DNA of 64,000 nt from JBJXHC01 sp046160825 (GCA_046160825.1 JBJXHC010000055.1:54601-118600); one strand, 5' to 3'. Counted from the stretch's first letter, positions 36,629 to 46,420 are shown. The notes: generated from the sequence alone by a model not told the origin. Numbers and translations are program-made.

Positions 36629-37804
36629 ATGACAACAGAACTTCCGTCGTCAGGGCCGCAACGGATCGATTCGATTGATATCATGCGTGGCGCAGTTATG
36701 GTGATCATGGCGCTTGACCATGTGCGTGACATGTTCTCGATTACTCCATTCCCGCCCGAGGATGTCACTCAAACCACTATTGCGTTTTTCCTCACCCGCT
36801 GGATCACGCACTTTTGCGCACCGACGTTTGTTTTCCTTGCCGGAGTCGGTGTGTTCTTGTATCAGGCACGCGGCAGGACAAAGGGGGAGACGGCAAAATT
36901 TCTCCTGACCCGCGGACTATGGCTGATAATCCTGGAGATGATCTGGGTGAACCCGAGTTGGGGGCCGGTGTACTACCGGGGATTCATGTTTGTGCAGGTC
37001 ATCTGGGCGATCGGGTGGTCGATGATTATTCTTGCCGGACTCATCTGGCTTCCGCGGATAGTCGTTGCTTCCATCGCGCTTGCAATGATCCTCGGTCATA
37101 ATCTCCTGGATGGCGTCAGACCTGAAGAGTTCGGTAGTCTCGCGCCTCTCTGGGGTCTCTTGCATCAACAGTACTTCATCCCTATGAGTGAAACGTTCGG
37201 ACTATTTGTGATCTACCCGCTGATACCATGGATTGGCGTGATGGCCGCAGGCTATGTGGTCGGGATGTATTTCAAGCAACCCGCAGAAGAAAGAAAACGG
37301 GCATTGATGACGCTTGGTGCAATCGCTGTATCGCTTTTTGTTTTACTCCGACTTACAAACTTCTACGGTGATCCGAACCCTTGGCTGCAACAGGAGCGTG
37401 GTGAGATATTCTCATTCTTCTCATTTCTGAATGCAAGCAAGTATCCGCCATCGCTGCTGTTTCTGTGCATGACAATCGGTCCGGTTCTTTTGTTTCTACC
37501 GGCACTGGAGCGGGGCAAGGGCAGACTTGCCAACTTCTTTGTCACGTTCGGTCGGGTCCCGTTCTTTTTCTACATGCTGCATGTGGGGATTATCCACCTT
37601 CTTGCAATTATCTGGTGGTATCCACGCTTCGGGTCCATCGGCTGGTGGTTTGGGAACCCGGAGAATTATCCGGCGGGCTACGAGCCAAACCTGTTCCTTG
37701 CCTACAGTGTTTGGGCAGTGGTAATCATGATTATGTACATCCTCTGTCGCTGGTTTGTCGGGGTGAAGAGACGGAGAAAAGAGTGGTGGTTGAGTTACTT
37801 GTGA
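36629..37804 (+). CDS. DUF1624 / heparan-alpha-glucosaminide N-acetyltransferase-like membrane protein
   Basis: 391 residues with about nine transmembrane helices. The N-terminus IDSIDIMRGAVMVIMALDHVRD is the acyltransferase-3/YeiB/DUF1624 signature, with the His of ALDH likely catalytic. FFYMLHVGIIHLLAI near the C-terminus is the matching conserved segment. Related proteins transfer acetyl groups to surface glycans across the inner membrane; the acceptor is unknown. The start is ATG 36629 or ATG 36593, the latter overlapping the DUF983 stop (ATGA). Confidence 0.83.
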   Translation: MTTELPSSGPQRIDSIDIMRGAVMVIMALDHVRDMFSITPFPPEDVTQTTIAFFLTRWITHFCAPTFVFLAGVGVFLYQARGRTKGETAKFLLTRGLWLIILEMIWVNPSWGPVYYRGFMFVQVIWAIGWSMIILAGLIWLPRIVVASIALAMILGHNLLDGVRPEEFGSLAPLWGLLHQQYFIPMSETFGLFVIYPLIPWIGVMAAGYVVGMYFKQPAEERKRALMTLGAIAVSLFVLLRLTNFYGDPNPWLQQERGEIFSFFSFLNASKYPPSLLFLCMTIGPVLLFLPALERGKGRLANFFVTFGRVPFFFYMLHVGIIHLLAIIWWYPRFGSIGWWFGNPENYPAGYEPNLFLAYSVWAVVIMIMYILCRWFVGVKRRRKEWWLSYL

Positions 37805-37896
37805 TTTGTTGTGGCATTGTTTCGCTTACGGGTTTTGCGTACCTTTTGCATACAGTTTCGAGTACATCGTTCTCCACCACATTACGGAGGATCACC

Positions 37897-38742
37897 ATGA
37901 AAATACTTACGCTGTTCGCTCTTGGCGTGTGTGTGCTTCTCACCGTTATCGAACCAGTCATCGGCCAGATTGCCAACCCCGGATTTGAACAATGGACGGC
38001 CGGAGCCCCCAATGGATGGTCACCGAACAATATCACCGGATTTGCAGTCCCGATTACACAGTCTTCAACAAGTCACTCAGGATCGTTTTCCGCTCAAGGT
38101 GAGGTGGTCTCGTTTGCCGGGAACCCATATCCGCCTTTGTTGTCGTCACTATTTCCCGTTTCACAGCGTCATGCGACGTTAAATTTCTGGCTCCAGTTCC
38201 TGCCCATTGGTGGCGATGGCGCGGCGGTGTCGATTGTTATGTTCAAGGATCAGCAAATCATTGGCGCTGGCGGAGGGGAGACATACGAGGCTTCCGCTTG
38301 GGGGATGGTCAACATCGAGATCCTCTACATAGATGGTCAAGTTCCTGATTCATGCTACGTGTCCTTCGTGCTCACCGGGGATTCTCTTGGTAACCCCAAC
38401 CATGTCGGATCACTGTGGCGTCTGGACGATCTTTCGTTCTCCGGAATATCCGCTATTGGAGAAGTGAGTGAATTGCCGACGGCCTACAGGCTGAACCAGA
38501 ACTTCCCGAATCCGTTCAATCCTTCAACAACAATTACTTATGAATTGCCTGCGTCCGGGGATGTCGTGTTGAAGGTGTATAATCTTGTCGGACAGGAAGT
38601 ATCCACACTTGTTGATGAGTTTCAGGTTGCCGGATCCAAGTCCGTCAGGTTTGATGCGGCTGGCCTCCCGAGCGGTGTGTACACGTACCGCTTGAACGTC
38701 AATGGCCGCAGCCAGGCGAAGCAAATGATGTTTCTAAAATAG
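37897..38742 (+). CDS. T9SS-sorted secreted protein
   Basis: 281 residues. The signal peptide MKILTLFALGVCVLLTVIEPVIG is followed by a jelly-roll-like beta domain (IANPGFEQWTAGAPNGWSPNN ..., residues about 25-190), resembling carbohydrate-binding PCMD/CBM-type sandwiches in which NPGFE-W begins the fold. The last 85 residues are a type A sorting domain with NFPNPFNPSTTI, VYNLVGQEV and AKQMMFLK. GGAGG at 37886-37890 fixes the ATG at 37897; the longer open frame upstream to 37465 overlaps the DUF1624 gene in another frame and is not real. Confidence 0.85.
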   Translation: MKILTLFALGVCVLLTVIEPVIGQIANPGFEQWTAGAPNGWSPNNITGFAVPITQSSTSHSGSFSAQGEVVSFAGNPYPPLLSSLFPVSQRHATLNFWLQFLPIGGDGAAVSIVMFKDQQIIGAGGGETYEASAWGMVNIEILYIDGQVPDSCYVSFVLTGDSLGNPNHVGSLWRLDDLSFSGISAIGEVSELPTAYRLNQNFPNPFNPSTTITYELPASGDVVLKVYNLVGQEVSTLVDEFQVAGSKSVRFDAAGLPSGVYTYRLNVNGRSQAKQMMFLK

Positions 38743-38765
38743 AATATTGTGATGAAAGTGGAGAG

Positions 38766-39872
38766 ATGTTGAGTAAGAATCAGCGTGTTGTTATTGCAAT
38801 GTCGGGCGGTGTGGATTCCTCCGTGGCTGCAGGAATTCTTGCGCAGCAGGGGTACGACCTCATCGGTATTACGATTAAAACCTACAAGTACGAGGACGTT
38901 GGCGGGAATGTGGGTAGTGAGAGCAGTTGCTGCTCGCTCGACGGCATCAATGATGCGCGTGCAGTGGCGGCAAAGCTCGGGTTCCCGCACTATGTGCTCG
39001 ACTTCAGCGAGCGGTTTGGCGTTGAGGTGATCGAGAACTTCGTCGATGAGTACCTGAGTGGTCACACTCCCAATCCATGTGTGATATGCAACCGGAAAAT
39101 CAAGTGGGAGGAATTGATCCACAAGGCCGATGCGCTCGGAGCAGACTACATCGCCACCGGACATTATGCACACGTCAAGCAGGACGAGCATACGAACCGG
39201 TACTATATCACGCGCGGCAAGGATCAATCGAAGGACCAGTCGTACGCGCTTTGGGGATTGACGCAGGAGTCGTTGAGCAAGACGCTCTTCCCGCTTGCGG
39301 AATTGACGAAGCCCGATGCCCGGCTGCTTGGTGAACAATACGGACTCGATGTAGCGAAGAAGGGTGAGAGCTACGAGATTTGTTTTATTCCCGACAACAA
39401 TTACGAGCGCTTCCTGAAAGAACAGCGGCCGGAGCTTGAGTCTGCTGTGAATGGCGGAGACATTGTTCTTGACGGGGAAGTCGTGGGAGAGCACCGGGGT
39501 TTTCCATTTTATACCATCGGACAGAGGCGCGGTGTGGGTGTTGCACGTCCGGAGCCGCTGTACGTTACAGGGATTGACCGGGAGTCCAACCGCATCAACC
39601 TCGGAACGGAAGAGAAGCTGTACAAATCCGGTTTGGTTGCCCGCAACGTGAATATGCAAAAGTATGCAGACTGCAAGAGCCCGCTCCGTGCAAATGTGCG
39701 TATTCGTTACAAGGACGCCGGTGGTATGGCAACGATTCAGGAGTTGGAGGATGGCCGTGTAAGTGTGGTGTTTGATGAGAAGCGGCGCGCAATTACACCG
39801 GGACAGTCGGCTGTATTTTATGATGGCGACGATGTGGTGGGTGGTGGTGTGATTGACGAGGTCATAGCGTAG
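38766..39872 (+). CDS. mnmA: tRNA-specific 2-thiouridylase MnmA
   Basis: Thiolates U34 of tRNA-Lys, -Glu and -Gln. 368 residues with the PP-loop SGGVDSS (13-19), the nucleophile Cys105 in NPCVICN and the persulfide Cys206 in EICFIPD. The C-terminal barrel domain includes GQRRGVGVARPEPLY. GGAGAG is next to the ATG. Sulfur would come from one of the cysteine desulfurases encoded at 52-59 kb. Confidence 0.96.
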   Translation: MLSKNQRVVIAMSGGVDSSVAAGILAQQGYDLIGITIKTYKYEDVGGNVGSESSCCSLDGINDARAVAAKLGFPHYVLDFSERFGVEVIENFVDEYLSGHTPNPCVICNRKIKWEELIHKADALGADYIATGHYAHVKQDEHTNRYYITRGKDQSKDQSYALWGLTQESLSKTLFPLAELTKPDARLLGEQYGLDVAKKGESYEICFIPDNNYERFLKEQRPELESAVNGGDIVLDGEVVGEHRGFPFYTIGQRRGVGVARPEPLYVTGIDRESNRINLGTEEKLYKSGLVARNVNMQKYADCKSPLRANVRIRYKDAGGMATIQELEDGRVSVVFDEKRRAITPGQSAVFYDGDDVVGGGVIDEVIA

Positions 39873-39887
39873 CGAGTTGTTGTTGTC

Positions 39888-40166
39888 ATGAGAAATCAGC
39901 CGTCAACAATGAACACAGAGAAAAGCGAAGTTGAGTTAAAGGAATTGCTCCGGAGGTGGGGACAGTTTCCGGCGGCGGATGAAGCCGATTTCAATTGCCT
40001 CGTTCGGGAAGTGATGGATGCCTTGAGCCATGATGTTGACGAGGCTGAATTGGTGCTGATCATCCACAATGAATTTTTCAGTCACTTCGGTAAACAGGGT
40101 CCGCACACTGAAGTGAAGGATGTCGCTGAAGATATTATGACGTGGTGGGGAGCAGATGCATCTTGA
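39888..40166 (+). CDS. Small acidic hypothetical protein
   Basis: 92 residues (85 if ATG 39909 is used), acidic and helical (ELKELLRRWGQFPAADEADFNCLVREVMDAL), ending in an acidic segment DVAEDIMTWWGADAS. No recognisable domain, signal or membrane helix. It lies 15 bases after mnmA on the same strand. Codon use looks normal, which supports a real gene. Confidence 0.5.
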   Translation: MRNQPSTMNTEKSEVELKELLRRWGQFPAADEADFNCLVREVMDALSHDVDEAELVLIIHNEFFSHFGKQGPHTEVKDVAEDIMTWWGADAS

Positions 40167-40247
40167 GAATCCCTGACCCTTCCCGGGCATGATTGCGATT
40201 CATTTCGCCGTTCTCTATATTGATCCATCACTAATTGTCGTCCCGTC

Positions 40248-40466
40248 TTGATCACCCGGAAAACCGTCAACATATATGGGATCGTCGGCCTCGTGCTGAT
40301 GTCGGCATTGCTCTCCCTTGTGTGGTTGGAAGTGGTTCCCCGAACAATGTACCTTCCGTTGTTCCTGATGGCGGCGGCAATATTCATCGGCCGGGTGGTG
40401 TTGCGGATTGTTGTTGCGCGACATGAACAAAAAGATCCCCCGTCTCATTCCTCGCCGGTAGAGTAG
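40248..40466 (+). CDS. Small two-helix membrane protein
   Basis: 72 residues from a TTG start at 40248. Two hydrophobic helices (about 8-26 and 33-56) are followed by a charged tail RHEQKDPPSHSSPVE. No family recognised. The weak start and lack of Shine-Dalgarno lower confidence. It sits between the small acidic protein and the Gfo/Idh/MocA gene. Confidence 0.4.
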   Translation: MITRKTVNIYGIVGLVLMSALLSLVWLEVVPRTMYLPLFLMAAAIFIGRVVLRIVVARHEQKDPPSHSSPVE

Positions 40467-40502
40467 TTCCTCGAATCGTTACAGAAAAATCCGGCAAACC
40501 GT

Positions 40503-41465
40503 ATGATCCGTTTCGGTATTCTCAGTACTGCGCGCATTGCACGCGCGTTGTTCAGACATCCTCTCGATACTGTGCAGATCACCGCGGTCGCAAGTCGTGA
40601 CAAGGCGAAGGCGGAGGCGTTTGCCAACGAGTTTGGCATTCCGAAGGCGATGGAAGGTTACGACCGGCTGCTCGCAGATCCGGACATTGATGCGGTGTAT
40701 ATCGCATTGCCGCAACACTTGCATGCAGAGTACGTGATAAAAGCTGCCAACGCCGGCAAGCATATCCTGCTTGAGAAGCCTGCCGCATTGAACAGCGCTG
40801 AACTCCGCAAGATGATCGCCACATGCAAGAAGCGCAATGTGCTCATGATGGAAGCGTTCATGTACCGCTTTCTTCGCGTACACAACAGGGCGAAAGAAAT
40901 TGTGCAGGAAGGAACGATCGGTGAACTCCGTTACATTGATTTCAATCTCAGCTTCAACGCCTGGGCAAGAGGACTTGATGGATTCCGCCTGAACAAGGCA
41001 ACCGGTGGCGGCGCGTTGTACGACCTTGGTATCTACGGTGCGGATTTTCTCCGCTTCATCCTTGGGAAAACGCCGAGACTCGTGAAGGCTCACATGCGAA
41101 AAGATAAAAAGACCGGCATCGATGTCTTCACGCATGCGATCTACGCAACAGGCCCAACGGTTGCCTCCATGACCATCGGCTTCAATACGGATGCAAATTC
41201 CTACCTGCTCTCCGGTGAACGCGGCTCCATTTACAACACGGTTGCTCTTTCCGGCAGACATGAACCGCAACTGCTTTCGATTCATCTTCATAAAGACAAT
41301 AGCCGTACCGAAGAACATTTCCCTGCAGACACGCCTTACAAATGGGAAATCGAATATTTTGCCCGTTGCATAGAACGAAACGAGCAGCCATTCCTCTCTC
41401 CCGAAAACAGTCTTGAGGATATGAAGATGATCGACCAGCTATTCCAGAAATCAACTCTCTTCTAA
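40503..41465 (+). CDS. Gfo/Idh/MocA family NAD(P)-dependent oxidoreductase
   Basis: 320 residues. The N-terminal Rossmann domain reads IRFGILSTARIARAL, a variant of the GxGxxA fingerprint, with VASRDKAKAEAFANEFGI. The family Lys motif EKPAALN (about residue 95) is present. The C-terminal alpha/beta substrate domain carries a GGGALYDLGIYGADFLRF segment, with the conserved D-x-G-x-Y-x(2)D motif suggesting a trans-dihydrodiol/xylose-dehydrogenase-like subgroup. Substrate unknown; sugar or diol oxidation likely. Confidence 0.9.
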   Translation: MIRFGILSTARIARALFRHPLDTVQITAVASRDKAKAEAFANEFGIPKAMEGYDRLLADPDIDAVYIALPQHLHAEYVIKAANAGKHILLEKPAALNSAELRKMIATCKKRNVLMMEAFMYRFLRVHNRAKEIVQEGTIGELRYIDFNLSFNAWARGLDGFRLNKATGGGALYDLGIYGADFLRFILGKTPRLVKAHMRKDKKTGIDVFTHAIYATGPTVASMTIGFNTDANSYLLSGERGSIYNTVALSGRHEPQLLSIHLHKDNSRTEEHFPADTPYKWEIEYFARCIERNEQPFLSPENSLEDMKMIDQLFQKSTLF

Positions 41466-41543
41466 TTCATGCTTGAACGCAAACTGTATATTCCCATCGT
41501 CAACAACACTCATACATCTATTTTATTTTTGGAAGGATTGGTC

Positions 41544-44500
41544 ATGACCTTTCGCGCCGGAGTTGTATGCTGTCTGCTTCTTTTGAGCAGTACTACCGTA
41601 TGGGCCGAAGCACCCTACAAGGCAGGAGACTTGCTGATTCAGCTTGTCCGCGGGACGGAGATGGAATCCTTCAGTACCGAGTACTCGGCAATCGGGTTGA
41701 CGCCGGTAAAACAGCTCAGCCGCCGAATGAATATCTGGCTGTTCACATACACACCGCAGACGATGAGAGCCGAGGGCGCACTTTCGCTTGTCAAACAATC
41801 TCCATTTGTATTGAATGCCCAGTTCAATCACTACGTGAGTGAGCGAAGCGTCATCCCCAACGATCCACAATTTGGCAGTCAGTGGGCGCTGAACAACACC
41901 GGCCAGACCGGCGGTGTGGTCGATGCGGATATTGATGCACCGGAAGCCTGGGAGATCGCCACGGGAGGATTGACCACACAGGGAGATACGATTGTCGTTG
42001 CCGTGATTGACGGTGGGGCTGACCTGAACCATCAGGACATCTCCTTCTTCAAGAACGCTGACGAAATTCCTAACAACGCCGTGGATGATGACGGCAACGG
42101 ATATGTTGATGACTACGACGGATGGAATGCGTTCAACAGCAACGGTACGGTCCCGTCCAATTCACACGGCACGCACGTGTCCGGCATCGCTGCGGCGCGG
42201 GGCAACAACAGCATCGGTGTGAGCGGTGTAAACTGGAATGCAAAAGTGCTTCCCGTAGCAGGTTCATCCAGTACCGAATCGGTCGTGGTCGAAGCATACG
42301 GTTATGTGCTGGAGGTGCGTTCGAGATACAACGAGACCAACGGTGCTACCGGGGCATTTGTTGTCTCCACGAACTCATCGTTCGGAGTTGACTTCGGCGA
42401 TCCGGCGGACTTCCCGTTGTGGAGCGCCATGTACGACTCCATGGGAGCTGCGGGCATCCTGAGTTGTGCTGCCACTGCCAATCTCAATATCGACGTGGAT
42501 GTGCAAGGCGATGTGCCAACGGCTTGTCCGAGTGACTGGCTGGTATCGGTGACAAATACGACAAACGCAGATCTAAGAAACAGCGGCGCAGCGTTCGGTC
42601 TTACGACGATTGATCTCGGCGCGCCAGGAACAGCAGTCCTCTCCACGCTTCCCGGCAACACGTACGGCAATAACACCGGTACATCTATGGCAACGCCGCA
42701 GGTGGCCGGAGCAATTGCTTTGATGTATGCCTCTGCAAACTCCGCACTCATCCAGCAATACAAGAGCGATCCGGGCGGTGTGGCGTTGATGTTCAAAGAG
42801 TGGCTGTTACAAGGTACGGATTCGATTGCGGCTCTGACTGGAATTACCGTGACCGATGGGAGATTGAACGTCCACAAGGCCATTGAGCTTGTGATGGCGT
42901 TCGGCGACCCGCTCGATCCTTCCTCACCCAGTGGTGTGAAGGCATTCAGCGATTTCTCGACGCCGACATCCATATCGTTGAGTTGGACCAATCCGACAAC
43001 ACTCTTCAACGGTGATCCGATCACTCCCTTTGTTACTCAGATCATGAGGGAGACATTGCTTGTCGCGGAAGCGCCAATGACCGACTCAAGCTTCGTGGAT
43101 ACAGGACTGGTTGACGGTCAACTGCATTCATACACACTCCGGACGCGGTTGCTTGCGAATGATAGCCTGAGCAACGAACTTTACGCATCATGGATTGCTG
43201 GCGGCTCGCCGATTCCGAGAGCGCCGACAGGTCTCAGTGTTATTGGAAGCGCAGATTCCGGTTACACTGTGAGGTGGACAAACCCGTCGCGACAATTGGA
43301 TGGAACCCGGTTGGACGATTTGGCGGGGATCAGGCTCTACCGAAACGATACATTGGTGACAACACTGATTCGCACATCGTTGGACACAGCGCGAGTTGAC
43401 AGCGTTCTTGATATTGCTCCAGCAGGAACTCAGCGCTACCACGTCACGGCAACCGACAACGAACTTCCTATAAACGAAAGCGCCAAGAGCAATGTCGAGT
43501 ATGGGCCACTCGCGGTTCCGTTCACAGACCAGTTCCTGACATCAGGTATTCCCAATGTCGGTATCTGGACGGTGACGAACGTGACTGTTGATGATCGCGG
43601 TCTCAACGAGCCAAGCGCTCCATATTCAATGAACCTGAATGGCAATCCATCGGCCAACGGCGATAATGCACAGTCGTTACCACTCGATCTCTCCGGTAAG
43701 CAGTCTGCCGGACTGATTCTCGCATATTATTATCAACCGCGTGGTAACGGCGACAACCCCGAAGCGGCCGACAGCCTGATTGTGGAATTGAGAAACGATC
43801 TCGGCGAATGGCGGCTCGCAAAACGTTATCCCGGACTTGCCGTCGCCACACCAACACCCGCGTTTGCGCTTGAGTCCGTTGCACTTGATGTCGCAGATCC
43901 CGGGAGCGGGACATTCTTCTACAACGGGTTCCGGTTCCGCTTCCGCAGCAAGAGCACAGCAGGGGCGTTCGATGATTGGTTTGTAGATGATGTCTTCTTT
44001 GGCATTCCCGTCGGTCTGCCACAGATGTCCGTCACCGGACCGCAGATGCGCGACACAGTTCTGGTCGGGACGGTGGATACAACTTCGTATTCGTTTACTG
44101 TCAGAAATTTGAATGCATTTGGAACACCGCTGAACTTCACCGTCACAGAGAATCCGGCGGCCTCGTGGATCAATGCAACGCCCGCAGGCGGATCGGTTCC
44201 CGGTGGGGCACAGCAGGCTGTGCGTGCTCACATCAATTTTACAGGATCACTTCCGGGAACGTACACAACACAACTCGTGGTCTCCGGAAACGATTCTTCC
44301 AACCCCTCGGATACGGTGAACGTCACGTTTGTGGTTGAACCCGCGGCAGCAATTGCAACTTCACCGAATGCATTGGTTGCGAATTTGCCTGTTGGCTCCA
44401 ACACGTTCGTTGATACGCTCTTCATTCATAATAACGGTGCCGGCTCATTAATATGGTCACTCAGCGAAACCTCGGGCGCTCCGCCTGACATCAATGAAGC

Positions 44501-45719
44501 GACGTTGGTGTATCACCAGCCGGGGCCACAGTTGCCCAAGGGTGTGGACGATAGTAAATCCACTCCGCCTGCAACAGAAGGTCAGGGCGGGCCAGACGCT
44601 TTCGGTTATCGCTGGATTGACAGCGACGAATCGGGAGGACCGGCATTCAATTGGATTGATATCTCATCGACCGGCACGATGCTCGATGAAAACAGCCCGT
44701 GGGTTGCGACAGGTACTTTTGCCGGGAATGATGAGGGATATTACCCCGTCGTGCTGCCGTTCGCCTTTTCGTATTACGGCTCAGCTTATGACACGATTTT
44801 CATCGGGACCAACGGCACCGTTATGTTCCAAATGCCGACGGGAAACATGTACACAAATAGCCCGTTCCCGACGGCGGGGGGTACATCTGACAATTGCCTC
44901 GGCGGTTTCTGGGAGGACATGGAGGTTGCTGGAACAGCCCGGGTGTACTATGGCTCGAACGCCGGACGGTTCGTTGTACAGTTCCAGGATATGCCGCTGT
45001 ATAACGGCACGGTACCGAACTACACCTTCCAGCTTATTCTCAGTCCGGCCGGAGAGTGGACGTACCAGTATCTCACCATGAGTGCCAACGGCGGTACGCT
45101 CGTTTCCTCAACGGTGGGAATGGAGAACGCAACAGGTACCATCGGGCTGACTGTGATACACAACGCGGCCTACATGCACAATAACCTTGCGATCAAGTTT
45201 TCGCGTGGTATGTCATGGCTGGAGCAGTCGCCCACGTCCGGTACACTTGGACCCAATGGGACCCAGAATGTTCTCGTAACATTCAATAGTGCTGGCTTGC
45301 CGATTGGTGTCTATGAAGGAACATTGAATGTGGAGAGCAACGATCCGATAAACCCGGTGGTAGCTATCCCCGTCGTCTTCAATGTCGGTGCGACGGATGT
45401 TGCCGAGGCGGCGGGTGTGCCGGCGGTGTTTGAGCTTTCACAGAATTATCCCAACCCGTTCAACCCGACGACGCGCATTGAGTTTGCGCTGCCTGAAGAA
45501 AGCAACGTGCGTATCACCGTGTATAACACGCTCGGACAAGCAATTGTCACGTTGCTGAACGAGCAGCGGCCTGCGGGATACTTTGCCTCCGAGTGGGATG
45601 GGACGAACGCTCTCGGCAAGAAGGTGAGCAGCGGCGTGTATTTCTATAAGATGGAAGCGAAGTCTGTCAATGGTTCGGGCAATTACACCAGCCTCAAGAA
45701 AATGCTGATGCTGAAGTAA
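41544..45719 (+). CDS. Large T9SS-sorted subtilisin-like serine protease
   Basis: 1391 residues. The signal peptide (MTFRAGVVCCLLLLSSTTVWA) is followed by a fervidolysin-like propeptide, then an S8 domain with the catalytic triad Asp156 (AVIDGGAD), His208 (SHGTHVSG) and Ser381 (GTSMATPQ). A VDDDGNGYVDD segment looks like a calcium site. Two FN3-like domains (about 460-660), a jelly-roll region, two ASPM/SPD-2/Hydin-like Ig domains (SVPGGAQQAVRAHINF; LGPNGTQNVLVTF) and a type A sorting domain with NYPNPFNPTT end the protein. The start is ATG 41544 with AAGGA upstream; the 25 codons before it are leader sequence. An extracellular or surface proteinase. Confidence 0.93.
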   Translation: MTFRAGVVCCLLLLSSTTVWAEAPYKAGDLLIQLVRGTEMESFSTEYSAIGLTPVKQLSRRMNIWLFTYTPQTMRAEGALSLVKQSPFVLNAQFNHYVSERSVIPNDPQFGSQWALNNTGQTGGVVDADIDAPEAWEIATGGLTTQGDTIVVAVIDGGADLNHQDISFFKNADEIPNNAVDDDGNGYVDDYDGWNAFNSNGTVPSNSHGTHVSGIAAARGNNSIGVSGVNWNAKVLPVAGSSSTESVVVEAYGYVLEVRSRYNETNGATGAFVVSTNSSFGVDFGDPADFPLWSAMYDSMGAAGILSCAATANLNIDVDVQGDVPTACPSDWLVSVTNTTNADLRNSGAAFGLTTIDLGAPGTAVLSTLPGNTYGNNTGTSMATPQVAGAIALMYASANSALIQQYKSDPGGVALMFKEWLLQGTDSIAALTGITVTDGRLNVHKAIELVMAFGDPLDPSSPSGVKAFSDFSTPTSISLSWTNPTTLFNGDPITPFVTQIMRETLLVAEAPMTDSSFVDTGLVDGQLHSYTLRTRLLANDSLSNELYASWIAGGSPIPRAPTGLSVIGSADSGYTVRWTNPSRQLDGTRLDDLAGIRLYRNDTLVTTLIRTSLDTARVDSVLDIAPAGTQRYHVTATDNELPINESAKSNVEYGPLAVPFTDQFLTSGIPNVGIWTVTNVTVDDRGLNEPSAPYSMNLNGNPSANGDNAQSLPLDLSGKQSAGLILAYYYQPRGNGDNPEAADSLIVELRNDLGEWRLAKRYPGLAVATPTPAFALESVALDVADPGSGTFFYNGFRFRFRSKSTAGAFDDWFVDDVFFGIPVGLPQMSVTGPQMRDTVLVGTVDTTSYSFTVRNLNAFGTPLNFTVTENPAASWINATPAGGSVPGGAQQAVRAHINFTGSLPGTYTTQLVVSGNDSSNPSDTVNVTFVVEPAAAIATSPNALVANLPVGSNTFVDTLFIHNNGAGSLIWSLSETSGAPPDINEATLVYHQPGPQLPKGVDDSKSTPPATEGQGGPDAFGYRWIDSDESGGPAFNWIDISSTGTMLDENSPWVATGTFAGNDEGYYPVVLPFAFSYYGSAYDTIFIGTNGTVMFQMPTGNMYTNSPFPTAGGTSDNCLGGFWEDMEVAGTARVYYGSNAGRFVVQFQDMPLYNGTVPNYTFQLILSPAGEWTYQYLTMSANGGTLVSSTVGMENATGTIGLTVIHNAAYMHNNLAIKFSRGMSWLEQSPTSGTLGPNGTQNVLVTFNSAGLPIGVYEGTLNVESNDPINPVVAIPVVFNVGATDVAEAAGVPAVFELSQNYPNPFNPTTRIEFALPEESNVRITVYNTLGQAIVTLLNEQRPAGYFASEWDGTNALGKKVSSGVYFYKMEAKSVNGSGNYTSLKKMLMLK

Positions 45720-45723
45720 GAGA

Positions 45724-45812
45724 CATCACGCAAAGGCGCCAAGAACGCAAAAGGGAAGTGGGAAGATCATGTTCAATCTTTGCGGCCTTCGCGTCTTGGC
45801 GTGAGATGTATT
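45724..45812. repeat. Imperfect inverted repeat of ACGCAAAG-type units
   Basis: The left arm CATCACGCAAAGGCGCCAAG... (from 45724) and the right arm CTTTGCGGCCTTCGCGTC...TTGGCGTGAGATG (45778-45808) are imperfectly complementary around a spacer of about 25 bases. It is built of AACGCAAAG/GGCGCCAAG motifs familiar from intergenic repeats in FCB and cyanobacterial genomes. It could form a long hairpin at the 3' end of the subtilase message. Confidence 0.55.
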
Positions 45813-45850
45813 GACGGAGCGTGAATCAATCACCAGCTGATCAAACAAAA

Positions 45851-45870
45851 AAGCCTCCAACCGGAGGCTT
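45851..45870. terminator. Bidirectional Rho-independent terminator
   Basis: AAGCCTCC (45851-45858) pairs with GGAGGCTT (45863-45870) around loop AACC. A-rich sequence lies on the left (ACAAAAAAG) and T-rich on the right (CTTTCTATTTT). It sits between the convergent subtilase (+) and DUF6249-like (-) genes and can serve both. Confidence 0.8.
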
Positions 45871-45896
45871 TCTATTTTGAACTATTATCACTCGTG

Positions 45897-46247
45897 TTAC
45901 GTGCGTGTTCGTTTATTGGCGATGAAATAAAATGCCACGAGACCGAGTCCGCCGAGGAGTGAGATGAGCGCCGGATAGATGCCATCATCCACGTAGTAGT
46001 TCTGGCGGAAGAACATGCCGAGCAATACAGCGAGTCCGATGGCGACGAACACCATGCCCCACTTCAATGAACTCAGTGGACTAATGCGGATTGTGCCACG
46101 CTCATACATCGCTTTTATATCCTCTGATTTCAATCCCTTCTCGATCATGGTCATGCGTTCCTTGTGCCGTGTCAGCGCAAGCAGGCCCCAGATTCCTCCG
46201 ATCGTCAGGAAGAACGTTATCGGGATGAACACTTCACTTACACCCAT
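45897..46247 (-). CDS. Small DUF6249-like membrane protein
   Basis: 116 residues with three hydrophobic segments: residues about 5-24 (VFIPITFFLTIGGIWGLLAL), 65-85 and 92-112. A conserved HKERMTMIEKGLKSEDIKAMY loop follows the first helix, characteristic of the DUF6249 group found near sigma/anti-sigma genes. Function unknown. The frame extends further upstream, but AGGAGG directly before the ATG at 46247 fixes this start. It is divergent from the sigma factor gene 243 bases away, so it may belong to the same stress-response unit. Confidence 0.75.
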   Translation of the reverse strand: MGVSEVFIPITFFLTIGGIWGLLALTRHKERMTMIEKGLKSEDIKAMYERGTIRISPLSSLKWGMVFVAIGLAVLLGMFFRQNYYVDDGIYPALISLLGGLGLVAFYFIANKRTRT

Positions 46248-46340
46248 TTGTAGCCTCCTTTGATTATCTTGATAGCGTTGTGTGTCGTTCTGGAATCTTA
46301 GACAGCAGGCCAAGGGGAAATGTTTCAGCCAGTGCGATAA

Positions 46341-46420
46341 ATCCCACCCTTCATAAGGGAGGCCTGCCCGCCTCTTGGAACGCATTGAGGCAGGCGGGGA
46401 CACAGGGAGGGTCGAATAGG
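46341..46420. repeat. GC-rich palindromic intergenic element
   Basis: The element contains CCACCCTTCATAAGGGAGG (a hairpin with CCCTT/AAGGG arms) and GCCTGCCCGCCTC ... GAGGCAGGCGGG, two nested inverted repeats, plus GGGAGGGTC. The composition is similar to the elements at 47699 and 48922, suggesting one repeat family. Confidence 0.55.

Noticed and set aside
37465..37896. Upstream extension of the T9SS protein at 37897
   Set aside because: Overlaps the DUF1624 gene in another frame; GGAGG and a signal peptide place the start at 37897.
38622..39659. 345-codon open frame on the - strand
   Set aside because: Antisense to mnmA; no motif seen.
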